The translations under genes and the position numbers were made by a program. Positions 35,137 through 42,183 of a DNA stretch of 50,766 nt are shown here, one piece after another. Under the pieces are notes generated by a model that was given only the letters and a program-made list of their open reading frames with translations, ran no database searches and was not told the DNA's origin. Source of the stretch: Cytophagaceae bacterium (GTDB taxonomy: Bacteria; Bacteroidota; Bacteroidia; Cytophagales; Spirosomataceae); the NCBI GenBank assembly GCA_027488335.1, contig JAIYBU010000192.1, positions 1 through 50,766 of the forward strand. Reading direction: 5' to 3'. How positions within the stretch are numbered: position 1 is the stretch's first letter; every line of letters starts with the position of its first letter.

Positions 35137-35213
35137 AACATTTATCATCAGTCATTTAACTATCAAATGCGATTCCCAAACTTTTGATTATTCATTACAA
35201 AATATATTCCATT

Positions 35214-36044
35214 ATGAAATTTACAGACAGCTTAATTTATTATGAGATTTTAGTTCTCTTGATTGTTTTCAGTATCGTAGAATTTATTACGGGTGTTTTT
35301 AAAAGTGGCAAATGGACAAAAAATGAATGGCACATTACGGTTGCAGGTTTGTTGATGTCGAGCGTCATTACACGCCCCGTTAGCTTTATTTTTTCAACTT
35401 ATGTTCTACAATTTTTCTTTAAAGATTATGCCAATTATTTTGAATCAACGCCATTTTGGTTAGGCTTAATCATCGTGACAGTACTCGAAGATTTTACACA
35501 ATATTGGTGGCACAGAGCCGCACATACGTACGAATGGCTTTGGAAAGGCCACCGAGTGCATCATTCAGCCCCCGAAATGAGTGTTTTTCTTTCAGGTAGA
35601 AATTCTTGGGTATATTTATTGATTTTCCCCTCAAGAATTGTCTCGGCAACATTGATATTCTTGGGCTTCGGACAAGCATTCTTGGTGGGGTACTTCTTGA
35701 AAATTCTCATCGGTATAGCGGCACATTCGCCTTTTGCTTGGGATAAACCTTTGTATAAAATTAAGTGGCTACACCCAATTATGTGGGTGGTAGAAAGAGT
35801 AATTTCGACTCCTGCAACGCATCATGCCCACCACGCAGCCCACGACAAAGATGGTATAGGGGTTATCAATGGCAACTATGGAAATATGTTTTTCATTTGG
35901 GATGTATTATTCGGAACGGCTCACATCACTCGCCAATTTCCTGAACAATATGGCTTGGAAGACTATTACGAAGAGCCGTGGTATGTGCAGTTGGGGTACC
36001 CAATTTTTAAAGCAAAAGACCAAAGAAGCGAGATGTCGAGGTAG
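35214..36044 (+). CDS. Fatty acid hydroxylase / sterol desaturase family, short form
   Basis: 276 residues from the ATG at 35214; the frame extends upstream to a TTG at 35184. The His clusters are HRAAH, HRVHH and HHAHH, the di-iron centre of the superfamily. There are about four to five membrane helices. It is only distantly similar to the one at 11816, lacking its extra C-terminal helices. It lies 77 bases after DUF4395 and before tauE, in the same direction. Its substrate is unknown. Confidence 0.8.
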   Translation: MKFTDSLIYYEILVLLIVFSIVEFITGVFKSGKWTKNEWHITVAGLLMSSVITRPVSFIFSTYVLQFFFKDYANYFESTPFWLGLIIVTVLEDFTQYWWHRAAHTYEWLWKGHRVHHSAPEMSVFLSGRNSWVYLLIFPSRIVSATLIFLGFGQAFLVGYFLKILIGIAAHSPFAWDKPLYKIKWLHPIMWVVERVISTPATHHAHHAAHDKDGIGVINGNYGNMFFIWDVLFGTAHITRQFPEQYGLEDYYEEPWYVQLGYPIFKAKDQRSEMSR

Positions 36045-36069
36045 GATTTGTATTTTTTTTACAAATAAA

Positions 36070-36111
36070 TCTACTAAAATTATAGACTTTATAGGTTTTA
36101 TTTTATCTTTG
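36070..36111 (+). promoter_or_regulatory. Operator copy 6 plus -7 box of tauE
   Basis: TCTACTAAAATTATAGA (36070-36086) fits TCTAY-N7-RTAGA. TATCTTTG at 36104-36111 is a good -7 box, 17 bases further on; the operator covers the -33 region. Confidence 0.65.
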
Positions 36112-36149
36112 CATATCAATCATTTGTAAGACACTCTTAGCACTTAATT

Positions 36150-37043
36150 ATGGAGGCCAAAAGCATTTCTATAAAGCCACAATCATCAAAATTACTTTGG
36201 TATGCAATACCTGTTTTATTGTTGATTTCGACTGCCATCTATTTAATTCTAAATAGCAAAACATCGTTTTCGCTTGATTCGGCTTTAGCAGCTGTCAACA
36301 ACGATTTTTTCTTTTATACCTTAGTTGGTTTGGCGGCTCAGTTGGTTGATGGCACACTCGGAATGGCCTACGGAATTACCTCGACGTCATCTTTATTGGC
36401 TTTGGGTGTACCGCCAGCGGTGAGCAGTGCGAGCGTTCACGTGGCCGAAATGTTCACCACAGGTGCATCGGCAATTTCACATTATCGCTTTGGCAATATC
36501 AACAAAAAACTATTAAGGAGTTTGGTTATCCCTGGGGTTTTAGGTGCGGTTGTAGGTGCTTATTTACTGTCGGACTTCATCAATGGAGATTTCATTAAAC
36601 CCTATATTTCGGGTTATATGATAATTTTGGGAATCGTAATTATCCGTAAAGCCTTACAAAAGAACATCGTTAAGAAAAAAACGAAAAACATCAATATTTT
36701 GGCCGCATTTGGTGGATTTATCGACTCAATTGGTGGGGGAGGCTGGGGCCCCGTTGTTACTTCAACGCTTTTAGGGCAAGGCCGTGACCCACGCTACACG
36801 ATTGGCTCGGTCAATGCTTCTGAGTTTGCGGTTTCATTTGCCAGTGGAGTTACATTTATCATCTTTCAAGGAATTGATAATTGGCAAGTGGTAGCTGGTT
36901 TAATTATTGGTGGCGTTATTGCATCGCCATTCGGAGCATTTTTGGTAAATAAAGTTAGTCGTCGTCCATTGATGATTTTAGTTGGTACGGTCGTTATTTT
37001 ATTGAGCCTTCGCACAATTTTAAAAGGATTTCATTTGATATAG
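36150..37043 (+). CDS. TauE/SafE (TSUP) family sulfite/organosulfonate exporter
   Basis: 297 residues with about eight to nine membrane helices. Both halves of the TSUP repeat are visible: AAQLVDGTLGMAYGITSTSSLLALGVPPAVSSASVHVAEMFTTGASAISHYR, and FGGFIDSIGGGGWGPVVTSTLLGQGRDPRYTIGSVNASEFAVSFAS (each half containing the conserved Gly-rich bend). The family moves sulfite, sulfoacetate, taurine or related anions. Its own palindrome-bearing promoter and strong terminator make it a single-gene unit. It is the clearest sulfur-linked transporter in the block. Confidence 0.88.
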   Translation: MEAKSISIKPQSSKLLWYAIPVLLLISTAIYLILNSKTSFSLDSALAAVNNDFFFYTLVGLAAQLVDGTLGMAYGITSTSSLLALGVPPAVSSASVHVAEMFTTGASAISHYRFGNINKKLLRSLVIPGVLGAVVGAYLLSDFINGDFIKPYISGYMIILGIVIIRKALQKNIVKKKTKNINILAAFGGFIDSIGGGGWGPVVTSTLLGQGRDPRYTIGSVNASEFAVSFASGVTFIIFQGIDNWQVVAGLIIGGVIASPFGAFLVNKVSRRPLMILVGTVVILLSLRTILKGFHLI

Positions 37044-37065
37044 TTTTGTAACCCAATAGTTGTTT

Positions 37066-37107
37066 AAAAAAGTAGCTTGGATAAATGTTTATTCAAGCTA
37101 CTTTTTT
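37066..37107 (+). terminator. Strong terminator after tauE
   Basis: AAAAAAGTAGCTTG (37066-37079) pairs with CAAGCTACTTTTTT (37094-37107), further pairing of ATAAA with TTTAT inside, 2-nt loop. Works in both directions. Confidence 0.8.
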
Positions 37108-37140
37108 ATTTAGCTTTACCTGAAAAAAGAGCCAGAAATA

Positions 37141-37977
37141 ATGAAGTGGATAACCCGAGAAAGACCCAAAATAGACCGAATTGCTTGCCCGTGGTTGATT
37201 AAAAAATTTGTGGACATTGATGCTGAGTTTATTTATGTGCCTTTTGATGATGTGAGCAAAAAAGCGGCTGAACTAAACGCTATTCCTTTCGATGTTCCGA
37301 ATGTAGAACTCACCCATTTTGAAGAAGAATGTACTTTCGATTGTATCATCAAGAAATATCAAATCAATGATTCGGCGGTTGATACCATGGCCAAAATTGT
37401 TCGAGGAGCTGATACCGACCGACACGAACTTGCCCCCGAAGTAGCAGGTTTATGGGCTATTTCGGCTGGACTTGCCTATAATATTATAAATGATTATGAA
37501 TTGCTCGAAAAAGGAATGCTCATCTACGATGCTTTGTATAGCTGGGCAAAGCATTTACAGCACCAAAAACACCTTCAAAACCCATTTGAAAGTCTTTTGA
37601 TTGAAGTATATCAGAAAGTTTTAAAACCCAACAGCAAAAAAACACCCGAGTGGGTTTCGGACTTAAAAGAAATTATTCAAGACCAAATTGACACTAATCT
37701 AACGCTAAACCTAACCGAGATTTCGAGCGAATTGAATGTAAATCCATCGTACCTTTCAAGAGAGTTTTCTAAGTATTTTGAAGATTTATCGTTTGGCGAA
37801 TATATCAGAAAACAACGGGTCGAAAAAGCAATTCAGTTATTACATTCTTCCAAATATTCACTGACAGAAATTGCCTTTCTGACGGGATTTTCAGACCAGA
37901 GTCACTTCACACGTATTTTCAAGAAACATACAGGGAAAAATCCTTCTGAATTCCGAAAAAATATTTCCAAAAAGTAA
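37141..37977 (+). CDS. ChrB-domain / AraC-HTH fusion regulator
   Basis: 278 residues. Residues 1-150 match the ChrB C-terminal (chromate-resistance exported) domain: WITRERPKIDRIACPWLIKKF, YVPFDD, HFEEECTFDCIIKKY, and GADTDRHELAPEVAGLWAISAGL. Residues about 175-275 are an AraC-type double helix-turn-helix (LNLTEISSELNVNPSYLSREFSKYF; LTEIAFLTGFSDQSHFTRIFKKHTGKNPSEFR). The combination makes a one-piece oxyanion-responsive regulator, whereas classical ChrB is a separate protein. It is placed 85 bases upstream of chrA in the same direction, so it likely controls it. The Cys and His in the first part are candidate ligands. Confidence 0.8.
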   Translation: MKWITRERPKIDRIACPWLIKKFVDIDAEFIYVPFDDVSKKAAELNAIPFDVPNVELTHFEEECTFDCIIKKYQINDSAVDTMAKIVRGADTDRHELAPEVAGLWAISAGLAYNIINDYELLEKGMLIYDALYSWAKHLQHQKHLQNPFESLLIEVYQKVLKPNSKKTPEWVSDLKEIIQDQIDTNLTLNLTEISSELNVNPSYLSREFSKYFEDLSFGEYIRKQRVEKAIQLLHSSKYSLTEIAFLTGFSDQSHFTRIFKKHTGKNPSEFRKNISKK

Positions 37978-38062
37978 AATTTATTCAACGAAGTCAAAAA
38001 CGTTCTATTTCTTACACTCACCCGAGTTTAATTTTGTTTTGTTATCAATGAAATAGTACAAA

Positions 38063-39232
38063 ATGAATTCAACTACGTATAGTTTGTGGCAGCTTGCCAA
38101 GTATTTTCTTCGACTTGGTTCATTAGGTTTTGGTGGTCCAGTAGCATTGGTGAGTTATATGCACCGAGATTTGGTAGAAAGTCGCCAATGGATTTCGGAA
38201 GAAGAGTATAAAGAGGGCTTGGCATTAGCACAGTTAGCCCCAGGGCCTTTGGCGGCTCAATTAGCTATCTATTTGGGTTATGTACACTATGGTATTTTGG
38301 GTGCAACCGTAACTGGATTTGTGTTTGTGATTCCTTCGTTTATTATGGTTGTGTTGCTCGGAATGGCCTACCAGCTTTATGGCGGTTTACCTTGGATGCA
38401 AGCCATTTTTTATGGAATTAGTGCCGCAGTTATTGGTATTATTGCGATAAGTTCCTATAAATTAACCACTAAGTCTATTAGTAAAATCGAAGTCGATGGA
38501 ATAAAAAAGAATTGGATATTGTGGCTTTTCTTTATTACGATGGCCATTTTTACGGCGGTTACTCAGCGAGAAGAAGTGGTATTGTTTGTGTTGCTTGGCT
38601 TTGGGTATATGGTTATAAAAGCTCCGCCTCAATGGCTAAAAAAGCAGAATACAGCCTCTATTGTATTGTTAGGCAACTTCGGTTTTTGGAGTTTTGAAGG
38701 CTCAAAACTATTCGAGATTGCTTGGTTTTTTACCAAAGCAGGAGCATTTGTTTTTGGTAGTGGCTTGGCAATCGTTCCTTTTTTACACGCTGGTGTTGTG
38801 CAAGAAAATGGTTGGCTTACCGAAAATCAGTTTGTTGATGCCGTCGCAGTGGCCATGATAACACCAGGACCAGTTGTGATTACCGTTGCTTTTATCGGAT
38901 ATTTAGTAGCGGGTTTTTCGGGTGCTTCGGTGGCTGCATTGGCCACTTTTCTTCCTTGCTATTTATTTACTATTTTACCCGCTCCATATTTCAAAAAAAT
39001 ATCAAAAAATACCAGCATAAAGGCATTTGTAGAAGGCATTACAGCCGTAGTGGTTGGAGCTTTAGTTGGAGCTGTTTTTGTAATTGCTACTCGAAGCATT
39101 ATTGATATACCTACCATTTTAATAGCCATTTCTACTGGTTTATCATTAATTTACATAAAAAAACTGCAAGAACCTCAGTTAATTTTAATAGCAGGTATGT
39201 TGGGAATTATCATTAAAAATTATCTATTATGA
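38063..39232 (+). CDS. chrA: ChrA-type chromate/oxyanion transporter
   Basis: 389 residues, the long bidomain CHR form with about ten to eleven helices. The two repeats start LRLGSLGFGGPVALVSYM with WISEEEYKEGLALAQLAPGPLAAQLAIYLGY, and KAGAFVFGSGLAIVPFLHAGVV with WLTENQFVDAVAVAMITPGPVVITVAFIGY. ChrA proteins expel chromate, and chromate enters through sulfate systems. In a sulfur locus it might act on sulfate-like anions or protect the pathway. It overlaps the dismutase gene start by four bases (ATGA). Confidence 0.9.
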   Translation: MNSTTYSLWQLAKYFLRLGSLGFGGPVALVSYMHRDLVESRQWISEEEYKEGLALAQLAPGPLAAQLAIYLGYVHYGILGATVTGFVFVIPSFIMVVLLGMAYQLYGGLPWMQAIFYGISAAVIGIIAISSYKLTTKSISKIEVDGIKKNWILWLFFITMAIFTAVTQREEVVLFVLLGFGYMVIKAPPQWLKKQNTASIVLLGNFGFWSFEGSKLFEIAWFFTKAGAFVFGSGLAIVPFLHAGVVQENGWLTENQFVDAVAVAMITPGPVVITVAFIGYLVAGFSGASVAALATFLPCYLFTILPAPYFKKISKNTSIKAFVEGITAVVVGALVGAVFVIATRSIIDIPTILIAISTGLSLIYIKKLQEPQLILIAGMLGIIIKNYLL

Positions 39233-39954
39233 CACGAAACCAATTTTTAAGCAATACTGCACTTTTTACGGGGGCAAGTCTTCTAAAAGGAAATGATGTT
39301 TTTAGTACGACTTTAAATGAAGGAGGATTAGATGTATTAACCGATGAATCAGGAAAGTTCATTTTGGGTTCGCTGCCTTATTCTGATACATTTTTAGAGC
39401 CTTTTATGCCCGCCGATGTATTGAAATTACACTATACGGCCCATCATGGAGGAGCAGTAAATACGGCTAATAAAGCAACAGATTTGATAAAAAAAGCCTT
39501 AGATTCGGGGAATTTTGAGGGAGTAGATTATTGGACAAAGAAACTATCGTTACACCTTTCGAGTCATGTGCTGCACACTATTTTTTGGACAAATATTACA
39601 AACAAGAAAACCGAACCCAAAGGAGAATTGCTCAAAAGAATCGAAAAAGATTTTGGCTCTTTAGATAAGATGAAAGTACAGTTACTTCATCATTCAAAAA
39701 ATGTAGATGGTAACGGGTGGGGAATTTTTGGGTTTCATCCTCAAAGCAACCGACTAATGATTTTAGAGGTAGAAAACCACGAAAAACTTACAGTTTGGGG
39801 AGTTGTCCCACTAATGGTAATTGACGTTTGGGAACATGCTTATTATTTGAAATACAAAAACAAACGAGCCGATTTTGTCGATGAGCTTTTCAACTATCTG
39901 AATTGGGATAATGCTGCCCAACGTTTAGATTTTGCATTGAAAATTACAAAATAA
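39229..39954 (+). CDS. Divergent Fe/Mn superoxide dismutase, probably exported
   Basis: 241 residues. The N-terminus resembles an export or twin-arginine-like leader without the second Arg (MTRNQFLSNTALFTGASLL). The fold marks are all present: HYTAHHGGAV (metal His68), SSHVLHTIFWTN (second His), WGIFGFHPQ, and DVWEHAYYLKY (Asp and His ligands). The second-sphere gateway Tyr that normally follows the HH (HHxxY, Tyr34 in Escherichia coli SodA) is Ala76 here. Activity may be altered or lost; family membership is clear. The start overlaps chrA by four bases, so it is in the chrB-chrA unit. Chromate reduction generates superoxide, which would explain the pairing. Confidence 0.82.
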   Translation: MTRNQFLSNTALFTGASLLKGNDVFSTTLNEGGLDVLTDESGKFILGSLPYSDTFLEPFMPADVLKLHYTAHHGGAVNTANKATDLIKKALDSGNFEGVDYWTKKLSLHLSSHVLHTIFWTNITNKKTEPKGELLKRIEKDFGSLDKMKVQLLHHSKNVDGNGWGIFGFHPQSNRLMILEVENHEKLTVWGVVPLMVIDVWEHAYYLKYKNKRADFVDELFNYLNWDNAAQRLDFALKITK

Positions 39955-40233
39955 ATCATCAGGATGCTGAATTCTTGTAAAAGTGTACGAGAATTATCCA
40001 AGCGATTTGGAATTTGAGAAAATGTTCTCAACCATTGACGTATAAAATCGAAAACAATAGTCAAAAGCAAGATAAGTGAGGAGTAAAGTAGTTTCAGTTT
40101 TGAGCTAAGCACAGATAATGAGCTGTTAAAAAAGGATAATGCTTGACTTACATACTTTAAAGAAAGCCTAAGTCTTAGGTGTCTGGCTAATAGAGGTATA
40201 TGCGTTAATAAAAACGCTTAAAAAGGACTGTAA
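39955..40233. other. Intergenic, no gene assigned
   Basis: A minus-strand open frame (39894-40112) overlaps the dismutase end and has no recognised motif. Nothing else is seen. This stretch plus the next 190 bases looks like decayed sequence. Confidence 0.3.
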
Positions 40234-40425
40234 ATTAAATCTCGACTAATTCATTTAATTTTAGAGTCCACTTACTCCGATAGTCCCTCAAGTGTTTGGA
40301 AGTGGATATTAGCTATTTTTGCTTTACTTGGTGGACTTATTATTTTCTTAGTTTGGAATGATAAGAATAAGGAAAACAGAAGCGAGTTAGAAAAAAAACA
40401 CACCATTGAAGAACCAAAATCTTGA
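40234..40425 (+). pseudogene. Remnant of a small single-pass membrane protein
   Basis: An open frame without an ATG start reads TYSDSPSSVWKWILAIFALLG, then GLIIFLVWNDKN and a charged end ELEKKHTIEEPKS. One membrane helix followed by a charged tail looks like a real protein that lost its 5' end. No family recognised. No promoter seen. Confidence 0.35.
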
Positions 40426-40646
40426 TGAGATTAAATAGTAGGTTTGGAATATTAGAAATGACCACCTTTTGAAAGGTTGTTATTTTTAGTTTAATAATAG
40501 CCTTCAAGAGCAAATAAAAATAAACTCTGATAAACACCTGTTTGTCTGAATTTACTTTTTTAGAACAACTGAAATCATAATAATTAATATTTCTAACTCT
40601 TAGGTTGTATGTACACTTTTTCAAAAACCTGTTTTTAAAAATTAAA

Positions 40647-40680
40647 AAAAGACTTATAATCGGTTGATTATAAGTCTTTT
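40647..40680 (-). terminator. Terminator hairpin of cassette repeat, left copy
   Basis: AAAAGACTTATAATC (40647-40661) pairs perfectly with GATTATAAGTCTTTT (40666-40680), 4-nt loop. On the minus strand it directly follows a GGGAAGC core downstream of the glyoxalase-like gene and works in both directions. Confidence 0.8.
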
Positions 40681-40730
40681 AACTTGCTTCCCTTACTGAC
40701 GAAAGATGCAGTTATAATAAGATGATTGAG
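40681..40730 (-). repeat. Cassette boundary repeat, left copy
   Basis: Read on the minus strand, it has CTCAATCATC, then CTGCATCTTTCGTCAGTAAG running into GGGAAGC and the terminator. It matches the middle copy (41244-41296) base for base at most positions and shares GTCAGTWAGGGWAG with the upstream arms of both gene units. Confidence 0.6.
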
Positions 40731-40756
40731 TATGTAACTATAAAAAAATTAAACTG

Positions 40757-41149
40757 TTAACCAACTGGAGTACATATCTCAATTAAAAATCCATCTAAAT
40801 CTCTTACGTAAGCAACAACTTGACCCCAAGGTTTTTCTTTAGGTTCAGCATATAATTTTGCACCTGCTTCAATTGCTTTATTGATGGTAGCTTGAACATC
40901 ATCCGTTGTAAATCCAATTTCTATGCCAAATGGCTTTTCGTTTAAATCACTCTCGGTAAAACCATCTTTTAAATTAGAAAGTGCTAAGGTTTTAGATACA
41001 AAAGAAAGTGTTGTTTCCCCTGAAATAATCTCACCATAGGAATTATCGGGTGTTATAAATTTTTTAGTAAACCCAAATGCTTGTTCATAAAAATTGATTG
41101 TTTTTACTACATCCTCAACATAAAGGATAGTATAGGCAAATTTTATCAT
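40757..41149 (-). CDS. Glyoxalase/bleomycin-resistance-fold (VOC) protein
   Basis: 130 residues from the ATG at 41149; the longer frame (to 41188) begins in the boundary repeat and is dropped. VOC-superfamily pattern: MIKFAYTILYVEDVVKTINF, YEQAFGFTKKF, FGIEIGFTTDDVQATINKAIEAG and VAYVRDLDGFLIEICTP. Metal ligands are not all conserved in type, and function in such small VOC proteins is usually unknown (some handle antibiotics or toxic aldehydes). It is the first of two single-gene units between near-identical boundary repeats, the kind of gene often found in mobile cassettes. Confidence 0.8.
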   Translation of the reverse strand: MIKFAYTILYVEDVVKTINFYEQAFGFTKKFITPDNSYGEIISGETTLSFVSKTLALSNLKDGFTESDLNEKPFGIEIGFTTDDVQATINKAIEAGAKLYAEPKEKPWGQVVAYVRDLDGFLIEICTPVG

Positions 41150-41180
41150 TATTAGAATATTTGCAGTAAAGTAAATAAAA

Positions 41181-41296
41181 AGATGCAACTATCCTAACTG
41201 ACTGATAGGCAATAAAAAAGCCATCAGAAATGATGGCTTTTTTAATTTTGCTCCCCTTTCAGACGAAAAATGCAGCTATAGTACTATGATTGAGAA
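41181..41296 (-). repeat. Cassette boundary repeat, middle copy
   Basis: On the minus strand: downstream arm of the DUF4440 unit (CTCAATCATAGTACTATAG, CTGCATTTTTCGTCTGAAAG), core GGGGAGCAAAA, terminator hairpin, then the upstream arm of the glyoxalase unit (CAGTCAGTTAGGATAGTTGC, ATCTTTTT). The upstream arm is nearly identical to the right copy at 41907. Confidence 0.65.
41214..41243 (-). terminator. Terminator hairpin of cassette repeat, middle copy
   Basis: AAAAAAGCCATCA (41214-41226) pairs with TGATGGCTTTTTT (41231-41243), GAAA loop. Bidirectional; ends the DUF4440 transcript. Confidence 0.8.
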
Positions 41297-41349
41297 TTTA
41301 GCTATCAGGATGGTTTAAGATTAAAGTATTTTTACAATAACTAATATAT

Positions 41350-41835
41350 TTATTTATGGTCAAAACTCATAACTTCTTTAAGTAACCATTTCTCGTCAAT
41401 TAACAAATACAAATGAACAAATTTGGCACTACTAGTTTTTAAATCATCTTTATTAGACTCTCTAATGTAAAAATCATGAATTCCGGTTTGTATAGCTCCA
41501 TATAATTTCCCATCATTGTACATTGGATATACTTCTAAACTCTCTTCTACAACTTTTCTAATTGGCTTTTTAACAAAGTCAGAACAAATATTATTTTTTG
41601 TGTTTTCCAGAAAAGACGCTCTATTTTGAATGCCCCCTTGGTCGTGATAAAAAATCAAATCCTTGTGTATGGCGTTTTCTAAATAGTCTATATCACAAAG
41701 ATTAAAACTACGTTCAAAAAAAATACTGTCTTGTTTTTTTAGCGTCTTAAATAAATCTGAATTTTTAGAAATCTGTCCAAATGCTAAGTTTATTGATGAT
41801 ATAAATATTAGAGATGATAGAATTTGTTTTTTCAT
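41350..41835 (-). CDS. Exported DUF4440 / NTF2-like protein
   Basis: 161 residues with a signal peptide (about 1-20, NLAFGQ). NTF2-like pattern: LKKQDSIFFERSFNLCDIDYLENAIHKDLIFYHDQGGI near residue 33 and a C-terminal FVHLYLLIDEKWLLKEVMSFDH. DUF4440 proteins are small alpha-beta cone folds of unknown function, often secreted. Second of the single-gene units in the boundary-repeat array; the copy of the tRNA-end core lies on both sides. Confidence 0.8.
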   Translation of the reverse strand: MKKQILSSLIFISSINLAFGQISKNSDLFKTLKKQDSIFFERSFNLCDIDYLENAIHKDLIFYHDQGGIQNRASFLENTKNNICSDFVKKPIRKVVEESLEVYPMYNDGKLYGAIQTGIHDFYIRESNKDDLKTSSAKFVHLYLLIDEKWLLKEVMSFDHK

Positions 41836-41906
41836 GCTTTTAGATTTTTATACTTCAATAATCGTTTTCATTAAAACGTCATATAAAGTTACATTTTGAA
41901 ATCAAA

Positions 41907-41981
41907 AGATGCAACTACCCTAACTGACTGAAAGACAACAAAAAAGGCAACATTTCTGTCGCCTTGTGCAGTTTTGCTCCC
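41907..41981 (-). repeat. Cassette boundary repeat, right copy at the tRNA end
   Basis: On the minus strand: the tRNA 3' end GGGAGCAAAA, a terminator hairpin, then GTCTTTCAGTCAGTTAGGGT and AGTTGCATCTTTTG as the upstream arm of the DUF4440 unit. It differs from the middle copy at only a few bases in the arm, while the hairpin sequence differs completely. Confidence 0.65.
41939..41965 (-). terminator. Terminator downstream of the tRNA 3' end
   Basis: On the minus strand AAGGC (41965-41961) pairs with GCCTT (41948-41944), extended by GT/AC inside, and ends in TTTTTT. This is the expected terminator of the original tRNA-Asn gene. Confidence 0.7.
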
Positions 41982-42018
41982 GAAGCTGGGCTCGAACCAG
42001 CGACCCTCTGATTAACAG
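41976..42018 (-). tRNA. 3' fragment of tRNA-Asn(GTT): attachment site
   Basis: The minus strand reads CTGTTAATC (anticodon loop with GTT), then AGAGGGTCGCTGGTTCGAGC (T arm with the TTCGAGC loop) and CCAGCTTCGGGAGC (3' acceptor strand). The 5' half is missing: bases beyond 42018 do not pair with the anticodon stem, so tRNA identity ends inside the anticodon loop, where integrases cut. The integrase gene at 42184 faces it. An intact tRNA-Asn is predicted at the element's other end, outside the window. Confidence 0.8.
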
Positions 42019-42143
42019 TTATGTAAACTTATCTTAGGATACCCTCTTTTATATACGTTTTATAGCTTTTTTAGCTAAAAATAGCCCTTTTTTGACCTTT
42101 TCTTTCGCTTCTTAATGCTTGTTTGAGGTTGATTGACTACCTT

Positions 42144-42167
42144 TGTATTGCATATTGTATTGCATAT
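42144..42167 (+). repeat. Tandem 12-bp repeat in the integrase promoter
   Basis: TGTATTGCATAT occurs twice head to tail, starting within a -7-like TACCTTTG box (42138-42145) and ending 16 bases before the integrase ATG. It may be an operator or an arm-type integrase-binding site. Confidence 0.55.
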
Positions 42168-42183
42168 TTTATTCTGAAACATC

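Noticed and set aside
38063-39232. Calling the block a chromate-resistance island
   Set aside because: Only the ChrB-AraC, ChrA and dismutase unit fits; most neighbouring genes and the shared operators point to sulfur metabolism.
40340-40624. Minus-strand 94-codon frame
   Set aside because: It overlaps the membrane-protein remnant on the other strand, has no family motif and lies in low-complexity sequence.
40647-41981. Classical integron with attC sites
   Set aside because: No RYYYAAC/GTTRRRY core pair is found at the gene boundaries, and no integron-type integrase lies nearby.
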